Origin: Verrucomicrobiota bacterium
GTDB lineage: Bacteria; Verrucomicrobiota; Verrucomicrobiia; Chthoniobacterales; SZAS-18
Direction of reading: 5' to 3'
Length of the DNA: 38,122 nucleotides
Assembly (NCBI GenBank): GCA_019241085.1
Contig: JAFAXH010000054.1
Span: 1-38,122, forward strand
Positions 31,955-38,122 of the stretch are shown here, in pieces. The notes under the pieces were generated by a model. The model was not told where the DNA came from. It ran no database searches and saw nothing but the letters and a program-made list of their open reading frames with translations. Position 1 is the stretch's first letter; each line of letters begins with the position of its first letter. Made by a program: the position numbers and the translations under genes.

Positions 31955-32845
31955 ATGATCACGCACGCTCTGTCTCTCCGGGTGCTGCTGCTCGTCGCCA
32001 CTGCGGCCGCTCTCGTGGCGGTTTTGCCCGCGCGCTTGCAGGCGCAGTCGAGCAAAATCTTCGTGGCCAGCTACGGCGACGATTCCAGTGACGGCAGCCG
32101 TGGCAACCCCAAGCGCAACTTCCAGGCGGCGCACGACGCGGTGGCCACCGGCGGCGACATTGTCGTCTTGGACACCGCTGGCTACGGTGCGTTGAACATC
32201 AGCAAAAGCGTCAACGTCATCGTGCCGCCCGGCGTCAACGGCTTTGTCTCGGTTAGTGGCAGCAGCAGTAGCGGCATAACTGTCAATGCGGGCAGCACCG
32301 ACGTGGTCACCCTGCGCGGACTCATCATTGAGGGTGGCGGCATGGGCGACGGCACCAGCGGCTCCTGCGGTATCAGCGTGGGGCCTTCGGGCATGGTGCT
32401 CATCGAAGATTGCACGGTGCGCAATTTCGCCGCGGGCATCTCTCTCCACGACGGTCAAAGTGTTGCCGTTTACAACACGACGATGCGCGACTGCCATTAC
32501 GGCTTGGAAAGAACAAACCTCATCAGCACTGTAGCCAGTAATTGCCGGATGGAGGGATGCCCTTATGGCGTTGTTAACGTTGACGACTTTAGTTATCAAG
32601 AGTCAGACCCTTCGCTAATCCTCGTTTTGGAGAAGTGCTCGCTCTTTAGCGATGCCATTGGGTTCTTGGCTCGTGGCAAAGCGGAGATATACACCAGTAA
32701 TTGCACGATCATCGGCATCTCCGACGAATTAGGAGCTTACCAGCAAAACAACGCCGGGTATAGAGGGCGCACAGCTACGCGCCGCAATAACAACGTGGGA
32801 TTCACCGTTGACGACGGCTTTACAGACTACTTTAGCCCCCAGTGA
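31955..32845 (+). CDS. Secreted right-handed parallel beta-helix protein 2
   Basis: This is a 296-residue paralogue with signal peptide ending ARLQAQSS. The constant module is intact (KIFVASYGDDSSDGSRGNPK, FQAAHDAVATGGDIVVLDTA, VPPGVNGFVSVSG). The middle coils keep LRGLIIEGGG, LIEDCTVRNFAAGISL and VAVYNTTMRDCHYGLE. From about codon 180 it departs from the others: DFSYQESDPSLILVLEKCSL, NCTIIGISDELGAYQQ and TATRRNNNVGFTVDDGF. This part is less GC-rich. The C-terminal NNT...N.F motif is recognisable only as FTDYFSPQ. Exported and probably monomeric beta-helix; function unknown. The gap to gene 3 is 43 bases. Confidence 0.82.
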   Translation: MITHALSLRVLLLVATAAALVAVLPARLQAQSSKIFVASYGDDSSDGSRGNPKRNFQAAHDAVATGGDIVVLDTAGYGALNISKSVNVIVPPGVNGFVSVSGSSSSGITVNAGSTDVVTLRGLIIEGGGMGDGTSGSCGISVGPSGMVLIEDCTVRNFAAGISLHDGQSVAVYNTTMRDCHYGLERTNLISTVASNCRMEGCPYGVVNVDDFSYQESDPSLILVLEKCSLFSDAIGFLARGKAEIYTSNCTIIGISDELGAYQQNNAGYRGRTATRRNNNVGFTVDDGFTDYFSPQ

Positions 32846-32888
32846 ATTCCCTCGCGACCCCACACCTCATCATAAGGAGACCTGCCCG

Positions 32889-33767
32889 ATGGAAAACGAA
32901 GCTTGCGAGCGCCGCCGTGCGGCGAAATGGCCTTTAAGCGCTGCGCTGGCGCTGCTGTTGCTGCTGCCCGCCGCGCACCTCCACGCGCAGGCGACCAAGA
33001 TCTTCGTCGCCTCGACGGGCAACGATGCCAACGACGGCAGCCGCGGCTCGCCGAAAAGGAACTTCCAGCCCGCTCACGACGCAGTCGCCGCGGGCGGCCA
33101 GATCGTCGTGCTCGATACCGCCGGCTACGGTGCGCTCTCCATCACCAAGAGCCTGGCCGTCACCGTGCCGCCGGGCGTCAACGGCTTTGTCACCGTCAGC
33201 GGCAGCGCCAATGGCATCACGGTCGCCGCGGGTGCAAACGACATTGTCACTTTGCGCGGGCTGATCGTGGAAGGCGGCAGCAGCAACTTGGGAGGCTTTG
33301 GCATTTACGTGACCAGCATCGGCGCGCTGACGATCGAAGACTGCACGGTGCGCAATTTCGCCCTAGGCATCGATCTCTTTTCCAGCACTCAGGTGCGAGT
33401 TGCCATTTACAATACGGCAGTGCGGGGCTGCACCTACGGACTGTATGCCTCAACCAACGTCAGCCCATACGATCGGGCCAACGCTTATACCTTGGCTAAA
33501 GGCTGCCGGCTGGAGGGCTGCGGGAGGGGTGCCTATCTTCATGGAGGGGGCTTGGTCCTGGATGGCTGCACGGTGCATGGCAACAGCACCGGAATCCAGG
33601 AGGACTCAGGGACCGTGGGGGTCAGCAACTGCACGATCACCGACAACACAACCGGAGTATTCAACAACAGCGACAGCAACACCGGCGCGGTGGGTGGCCT
33701 CGGCAACAACACGCTGGAGCAAAACACCAACGGCAACAGCTTCGCGGTAGCTTTCTCCTTGGAGTAG
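32889..33767 (+). CDS. Secreted right-handed parallel beta-helix protein 3
   Basis: This is a 292-residue paralogue. The ATG at 32889 is chosen because AAGGAGA lies 8 bases upstream and the product begins with a good signal peptide (KWPLSAALALLLLLPAAHLH); the frame opens earlier at 32808 inside gene 2. The constant module KIFVASTGNDANDGSRGSPK through VPPGVNGFVTVSGSANGITV is followed by LRGLIVEGGSSNLGGFGIYV, LTIEDCTVRNFALGIDLF, VAIYNTAVRGCTYGLY, GCRLEGCGRGAYLHGG and SNCTITDNTTGVFNN. It ends NTLEQNTNGNSFAVAFSLE. It has a complete set of coils and looks functional. Confidence 0.85.
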   Translation: MENEACERRRAAKWPLSAALALLLLLPAAHLHAQATKIFVASTGNDANDGSRGSPKRNFQPAHDAVAAGGQIVVLDTAGYGALSITKSLAVTVPPGVNGFVTVSGSANGITVAAGANDIVTLRGLIVEGGSSNLGGFGIYVTSIGALTIEDCTVRNFALGIDLFSSTQVRVAIYNTAVRGCTYGLYASTNVSPYDRANAYTLAKGCRLEGCGRGAYLHGGGLVLDGCTVHGNSTGIQEDSGTVGVSNCTITDNTTGVFNNSDSNTGAVGGLGNNTLEQNTNGNSFAVAFSLE

Positions 33768-33787
33768 GGCGGCGCGATACAGAGGAT

Positions 33788-34659
33788 ATGAAAACACCTT
33801 TCTGCTGCCTACTCGCCGCGCGCGCCCAGCTTCCCGCCCTCCTTGCCGCCGCCGCCTGCCTCTGGCTCTCAGCTGCGTCGCTGCACGCCTAGCTTTCCAA
33901 AATCTTTGTCGCCAGCACCGGCAAGGACGCCAACGACGGCAGCCGCGGCAGCCCGAAACGCAACTTCCAAGCCGCGCACGACGCCGTCGCCAGCGGCGGG
34001 GACATCGTCGTGCTCGACGCGGCCGGCTACGGGGCCTTGGACATCAACCGAGGCGTCAACGGCTTTGTGACCGTCTCCGCCACCGCCACCGCCATCAGCG
34101 TAGCGGCGGACTACGCGGATGCTGTCAGCCTGCGCGGGCTGATCATTGAGGGCGGGAGCGCCTCCTCCAAAGGAAACGCGAGCATCGCCCGCCGCGAGCG
34201 TGGGCCGGCTGGCCATCGAGGACTGCACGGTGCGCAACTTCGCCAGTGGCATCAGCGTGAATCCCAACAACACCGCGCAGGCCAACAACCCCGTGCAGGT
34301 CACCATCTACAACACGGCCGTGCGCGGCTGCTCCGAGCGGCTGACCATGATAACAAACTATCCCGTTTTCGTACGCGTCAACGCCAGCGGCTGCTGCATC
34401 GAGGGCTGCAGCAACGATGGCGTGGCAACCGAGACGTCTAACTCTGGCAGCGCGGTGGACTGCTTTCTGGAGGGCTGCAAGGTGTGCGCCTACCTGTATG
34501 GGCTGTATGCCTCGGGTGCGGGCGAGCAACTGCGCGCTCACCGGCAATACCAACGGGGCGCTAGGCGCCGACAACGCCCAGGTGGTATCGCGCGGCAACA
34601 ACGCCTTGGCGAATAACGCCAGCAACAACACGTTTCCCTACACCGTCAGCGCGCAGTAG
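33788..34659 (+). pseudogene. Beta-helix protein gene 4, inactivated
   Basis: ATG at 33788 with GAGG upstream starts a signal peptide ending SLHA. The next codon is TAG (33890-33892) where paralogues have Gln or Ser. Beyond it the constant module continues (KIFVASTGKDANDGSRGSPK), but the SLAVTVPP segment is deleted in frame, giving DINRGVNGFVTVS. A frameshift after LRGLIIEGGS moves the reading to VGRLAIEDCTVRNFASGISV, VTIYNTAVRGCSERL and LEGCKVCAYLYGLYASGAGE. A second shift leads to VVSRGNNALANNASNNTFPY ending TVSAQ. Four separate lesions make it a pseudogene, though a fragment could be translated if the amber were read through. Confidence 0.88.
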
Positions 34660-34720
34660 GCGCCCGGCCCAGCCCAGCGCGGCTGTGCGGGACTACTAGG
34701 CGGAATCAAGTGCCTTGGGT

Positions 34721-34743
34721 GGTCGCCTGCCTTCGGGGCGACC
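34721..34743. repeat. GC-rich hairpin after the beta-helix cluster
   Basis: GGTCGCC (34721-34727) pairs with GGCGACC (34737-34743) around a 9-base loop. It lies in the 200-base gap between convergent pseudogene 4 and the regulator gene, which holds no other recognised feature. It could be a terminator stem or another palindromic repeat unit; no T-run follows. Confidence 0.4.
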
Positions 34744-34863
34744 CGCTACGAACGTCGCGTGGGAAAGACCCGGAGAAAGAAGATTCCAAACCGGGGCGAC
34801 CGCTCTAACCGCGGCGTGCCTGCCATCCAGCCGCAGGCGACTCGCGGAGTTGTAAAATTGGAA

Positions 34864-36645
34864 TCAAACAAGTCCGTGGCGCTTTAAGATCGCGGAAAGC
34901 TGGCCAGCTTTTAGCAGGCTCTTGTAAAACGGATCGCAGTTGAGCAGGAGGGCGAAGACGTTGCGCTCGGCGGCGGCTTTTTGCAGCGAGTCGAGCGCCT
35001 TCTCTTTCTCGCCAAGCCGGAGGTAGAGACGAGTGAATTCAATTTCCGGCAGGTAGCTGCCGTTCGCGCGGCGGTGATTGAGCTGCTGCAACCTTTCCTG
35101 AGCCACCGCGCGGATCGCTGCGGAGAAACCCACTTGCCGGTAAGTCTCGACGAGCAGAGTGGCCAGCGCGTCGTCACCGTCCAGATGGCTGGCCTTTTCC
35201 CATTGGGCGATTGCCAGGTCGTGCAGGCCGTTTTGTTCAAAGGTATCACCGAGCGCCGCATGGACAGCGGCAGCGTCAGCGTCGAGTTCCAGCGTGCGTT
35301 GGAAGCGTTTGACCGCCTCGTCGTAGCGCTGCGCGTAGTAGTAGCTGGTTCCCAGGTGTTGGTGCAGGCGAAGCGACAACGGATCGAGTTCGAGAGCAAG
35401 CTTCGCTTCCGCGATCGCTTCGTCGAAGCGACGACGGGTCACGAGGAAAAAAGAATAGAGATAGTGGGTCTCCGTATAGTTTGGGTTCAACTCGACGGCA
35501 TATCGAATTTCGTCTTCGGCTCCCTGCCAGTCCCGGTAATAAACCATGCGGTAAGCGCCGCGATCGTTGTGCGCCTGGGCCAGACCATTGTCCAGCTCCA
35601 GCGCCCTGGTATTTGCCTTGATGGCCCGCGGCCAGCCTTCCTCCGGCCGCAACATGCCAAACGCCGAGCCGTAGCCGTAGAATGAGTTCAAGCCGCAGTA
35701 GCCAAGCGCGTAGGAAGGGTCAGCGTCCACGGCGCGCTGAAAGTAGTCTCGGGACTTGCGAAACTCTTCGGGCACGGTCTTCCACCAATAGTAGCGACCT
35801 TTTAGGTAGAGTTGATAGGCTTCGGGATTCTGCGTATCGCGCTTCGTGAGGTGCTGCTTTTCTTCCCGGTTGAGTCCCAGTGCGAGCGCGGAGACGACGC
35901 GCTCCGCGATGGCATCCTGCACCGAGAAGATATCGGTGAACTTCTCGTCAAAGGTGCCAGCCCAGAGCGCCTCGCCGCTCGCCACGTGCAGCAGCCGCAC
36001 CGTCACCCGCACGTCGGCGCCGCTTTTCTGGATGCTGCCATCCAGAATGAAGGCCACGCCGAGTTCGCGCCCGGCCAGCAGCGGCTCTTGTTCAAGTTCC
36101 ACGTAGCGCCGCACGGCGCTGAGCGGGCGCACGGTGTAGTCGCGGATGCTGCTTAGCCGGGCGATCAAGGTATCGGCCATGCCCATTTCCAAACTGGCAT
36201 CGCGCGTCTCCGCGACCAGCGGTTTGAACGGCAGCACCGCGAGCGTCTTCGCCGCACTCGTGGCGACGGCATTTTGGAGCTGTCCCGAAGTCTTCACTTC
36301 CGCGGCGAACTGGTAGCCCTGGCCTGGAATGGTGACGATGTAGCGGCGCTCCGCTCCGGGGCGTTCCCCCAAGGCGCGACGCAAGGTCGAGATCGCCTGG
36401 TTCAGGTTGTTTTCCTCCACCACGCTGTCGGGCCAGATGGCCTCCATGAGGCGGTTCTTGTCGAGCACGGTGCCGCTGTGCTGCACCAGAAAAAGCAACG
36501 CTTCGCACGCCTTGGCAGTCAGGGGCACCGGCGAGCCATTGCGCCGCCGGCTCAGTCGCCGGCTCGCCGCGTTCAGCCGGAAGTCACCAAACTCGTAGAG
36601 AAGCGCCAGGCCCGCCGCGTCCGCGCCCGCTTCAGGTTTTTTCAT
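34864..36645 (-). CDS. Winged-helix / TolB-like / TPR one-component regulator (CadC/OmpR-type DNA-binding domain)
   Basis: This is a 593-residue protein. Residues ~18-115 form an OmpR-type winged helix: YEFGDFRLNAASRRL, VPLTAKACEALLFLVQHSGT, EENNLNQAISTLRRALGE and RRYIVTIPGQGYQFAAEV. No membrane helix follows, unlike CadC. Residues ~134-255 match the TolB-like/FlgO-type domain found in adenylate-cyclase and TPR regulators (LAVLPFKPL, GMADTLIARLSSIRDYTVRP, FILDGSIQKSGADVRVTVRL, ALWAGTFDEKFTDIFSVQDA). Residues ~275-590 are TPRs. It is divergent from beta-helix gene 5 across a 108-base spacer and is likely its regulator. The TPR part presumably senses a protein or ligand; the signal is unknown. 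Confidence 0.9.
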   Translation of the reverse strand: MKKPEAGADAAGLALLYEFGDFRLNAASRRLSRRRNGSPVPLTAKACEALLFLVQHSGTVLDKNRLMEAIWPDSVVEENNLNQAISTLRRALGERPGAERRYIVTIPGQGYQFAAEVKTSGQLQNAVATSAAKTLAVLPFKPLVAETRDASLEMGMADTLIARLSSIRDYTVRPLSAVRRYVELEQEPLLAGRELGVAFILDGSIQKSGADVRVTVRLLHVASGEALWAGTFDEKFTDIFSVQDAIAERVVSALALGLNREEKQHLTKRDTQNPEAYQLYLKGRYYWWKTVPEEFRKSRDYFQRAVDADPSYALGYCGLNSFYGYGSAFGMLRPEEGWPRAIKANTRALELDNGLAQAHNDRGAYRMVYYRDWQGAEDEIRYAVELNPNYTETHYLYSFFLVTRRRFDEAIAEAKLALELDPLSLRLHQHLGTSYYYAQRYDEAVKRFQRTLELDADAAAVHAALGDTFEQNGLHDLAIAQWEKASHLDGDDALATLLVETYRQVGFSAAIRAVAQERLQQLNHRRANGSYLPEIEFTRLYLRLGEKEKALDSLQKAAAERNVFALLLNCDPFYKSLLKAGQLSAILKRHGLV

Positions 36646-36753
36646 AAAATTTCAGACCCGGCCTAAAGACTTTGCCAGTCACCCCGAGGCAAGGTGCCCA
36701 AGTTATCTCACCCAAAGTGAACGACAGGCTCTAAACCTTAACGCTTTTTAACC
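36646..36753. promoter_or_regulatory. Conserved divergent promoter spacer, copy 2
   Basis: This is the counterpart of the 30924-31034 spacer, with the same order of blocks (GGCCTAAAGACTTTGCC, CCGAGGCAAGGTGCCCAAG, ACCCAAAGTGAA) and a similar end just before ATGTCT. It should contain the promoters of the regulator and of beta-helix gene 5 and the regulator's operator. Confidence 0.7.
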
Positions 36754-37683
36754 ATGTCTGCCGTGCCTAAGCAATCCACGATGATCCGCCGCCGTGCCCT
36801 CCGCGCCCGCGCACCCCTCGCCCGGCTGCTGCTGCTGCTCGCCGCCGCCGCCGCGACTATGCTGCCTTTGGCGACGGCGGCACACGCGCAGAGCACCAAA
36901 ATCTTCGTCGCCAGCTACGGCAACGACGCCAGCGACGGCAGCCGCGGCAGCCCGAAGCGCAACTTCCAAGCCGCGCACGATGCCGTGGCTGCGGGCGGGG
37001 AGATCGTGGTTCTCGACACCGCCGGCTACGGTGCCTTGAGCATCACGAAAAGCGTTGCCGTCACCGTGCCGCCCGGCGTCAACGGCTTTGTCACCGTGAG
37101 CGGAGACGCCAGCGGCATCAACATCAATTCCGGCTTCGGCTCGGTCGTCAGCCTGCGCGGGCTCATCATCGAAGGCGGCGGTGCCAACAACTTCGGCCCC
37201 GGGGTGCAGATGGGCCAGGGCACGCTCTATCTCGACGACTGCCTGATCCGCAACTTCAACCTCGGTGTCTACGCCAACGCTGGGAATACGAGTAACGCAG
37301 TCATAGCCGTGGTTGGCCGCAACGTGCAGATGCGCAACTGCTACACCGGCTTTGGCGGCGATGCATCCGGTAACAGCGTGGGCATGGTCCTGACCGACTG
37401 CGTGGCCGCCGGTGGCACCGTTGGCGTGCTTGGGGGAACCAACGGGGTGGCCAACACCTTTTTGCAGATCACGTTGACGCGCTGCACGCTGACGGGCGAT
37501 GGCACTGCCATCACCAGCAACGGGCCGTTCAGCACCATCTACGTGGACACCTGCACGGTGAGCGCCAACGCCACGGGCTTGAGCACGAGTAGCGGCGGCC
37601 AGATCGTCACCCGCGGCAACAACACCTTCATCGACAACTACCAAGGCGACGGCAGCTTCACGGGCACGCTCTCCGCGAAGTGA
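36754..37683 (+). CDS. Secreted right-handed parallel beta-helix protein 5
   Basis: This is a 309-residue paralogue facing the intact regulator. MSAVPKQSTMIRRRALR parallels the start of protein 1 (MSPMPKQPMLRLRALR), so these two genes are the equivalent members of the two cassettes. The signal peptide ends at AHAQ. The constant module is KIFVASYGNDASDGSRGSPK to VPPGVNGFVTVSGDASGINI. The coils diverge after LRGLIIEGGG: LYLDDCLIRNFNLGVYA, VVGRNVQMRNCYTGFGG, LTDCVAAGGTVGVLGG and DTCTVSANATGLST. It ends NTFIDNYQGDGSFTGTLSAK. Exported; function unknown. A 7-base-stem hairpin follows the stop. Confidence 0.86.
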   Translation: MSAVPKQSTMIRRRALRARAPLARLLLLLAAAAATMLPLATAAHAQSTKIFVASYGNDASDGSRGSPKRNFQAAHDAVAAGGEIVVLDTAGYGALSITKSVAVTVPPGVNGFVTVSGDASGININSGFGSVVSLRGLIIEGGGANNFGPGVQMGQGTLYLDDCLIRNFNLGVYANAGNTSNAVIAVVGRNVQMRNCYTGFGGDASGNSVGMVLTDCVAAGGTVGVLGGTNGVANTFLQITLTRCTLTGDGTAITSNGPFSTIYVDTCTVSANATGLSTSSGGQIVTRGNNTFIDNYQGDGSFTGTLSAK

Positions 37684-37710
37684 AGCGGCCGGCGGTGGCG
37701 AGCGGCCGCT
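37684..37710 (+). terminator. Hairpin after beta-helix gene 5
   Basis: AGCGGCC (37684-37690) and GGCCGCT (37704-37710) form a perfect 7-base stem directly after the stop codon, followed by the T-containing TTATCCTTT. It is a plausible weak intrinsic terminator. Confidence 0.45.
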
Positions 37711-37801
37711 TTATCCTTTGCGAGAATGCAGCCTGTCGCCTTGTTAAATGCTGGGCTCAACCGTTCTTACCGAACTGCACCAAACAAATAACGCTCTTCC
37801 G

Positions 37802-38122
37802 ATGACATTTTCCACCATGCGGCGTTTCACCATCATCCCTTTCCTGGTATTTACGCTCTCTTTGTGGGCGCGGGGGGCGGACGTTGCCAATCAGAATTCG
37901 GGCGAGCAGCCGATTTATGGGCTCATTGCCGCATTCGGCGAGGCGTTCGCGAAGCTCGATGCCCACGCCTTTGCCATGGTTTTTCACGAAGATGCCGATT
38001 TCACCAATGTCTGGGGCATGACGGCGCACGGCCGCCAGGCGATCGAGGAGTTTCATCGACCGCTCTTGGAGGGTGACGGAGCCGGTCCGGTGCCCTCGTT
38101 CAAGCGCGCCGAGCTCAAGGTG
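37802..38122 (+). CDS. Exported SnoaL/NTF2-like (SgcJ/EcaC-type) protein, 3' end beyond window
   Basis: From ATG 37802 the frame stays open to the window edge (107 codons). It begins with a signal peptide (MRRFTIIPFLVFTLSLWARG). The domain then reads IYGLIAAFGEAFAKLDAHAF, AMVFHEDADFTNVWGMTAHG and RQAIEEFHRPLLEG. The order helix, A..F..DA.F.N..G....G, helix is the start of the SnoaL-like/SgcJ-EcaC cone-fold family, which includes hydrolases, isomerases and non-enzymatic binders. No specific substrate can be assigned and the C-terminal half is missing. A second ATG at 37817 is the more likely start from the signal-peptide viewpoint. Confidence 0.75.
   Translation, partial: MTFSTMRRFTIIPFLVFTLSLWARGADVANQNSGEQPIYGLIAAFGEAFAKLDAHAFAMVFHEDADFTNVWGMTAHGRQAIEEFHRPLLEGDGAGPVPSFKRAELKV

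Overview
The window looks like chromosomal DNA of a GC-rich Gram-negative heterotroph. Outer-membrane biogenesis lipoproteins (BamD-type, LptE-type) and RlpA imply a diderm envelope. The gene mix, the many intergenic inverted repeats and the family of secreted beta-helix proteins suggest the Verrucomicrobiota (Opitutales-like). The phylum is inferred from style and content, not from a marker gene. No rRNA, tRNA or CRISPR array was seen.

Left part (1-12.7 kb), housekeeping. A DUF4375 gene runs off the left edge, downstream of a class V aminotransferase. Next come a large exported TPR protein and uvrA, whose product carries an extra low-complexity insert containing a palindromic repeat. A DUF72 gene and rlpA diverge with overlapping start codons. 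BamD-like and LptE-like lipoprotein genes and a small helical protein follow. Text-like inverted repeats and short GC palindromes occupy several gene borders.

Middle part (13-20.3 kb), a coherent catabolic operon. A FadR-type GntR regulator is followed by ltnD, otnI, otnK, an MFS transporter, denD and otnC, all on the + strand. Together they would import four-carbon sugar acids (L-threonate, D-erythronate), oxidise them to 2-oxo-tetronate, isomerise, phosphorylate and decarboxylate them to dihydroxyacetone phosphate.

20.3-29.1 kb is mostly on the minus strand: a small lipoprotein, a CmcI-like methyltransferase, a PepSY-type membrane protein, a small basic two-motif protein, a DUF5009/HGSNAT-like membrane acyltransferase, a NodB polysaccharide deacetylase, an exported unknown, an isovaleryl-CoA-type dehydrogenase, an AT-richer orphan, and a DmdC-like acyl-CoA dehydrogenase.

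29.2-38.1 kb is the accessory, rearranged part. A decayed IS5-family element has truncated a second copy of the small basic protein gene. Beyond it lie two copies of one cassette: a winged-helix regulator diverging, across a conserved ~110 bp spacer, from secreted parallel beta-helix protein genes. In copy 1 the regulator is a wreck and is followed by four beta-helix genes, the last a pseudogene. In copy 2 the regulator (wHTH-TolB-like-TPR) is intact and faces one beta-helix gene. The beta-helix proteins share a nearly constant N-terminal third and have variable C-terminal coils. This is the best candidate for an undescribed system. The window ends inside an exported SnoaL/NTF2-like protein gene.
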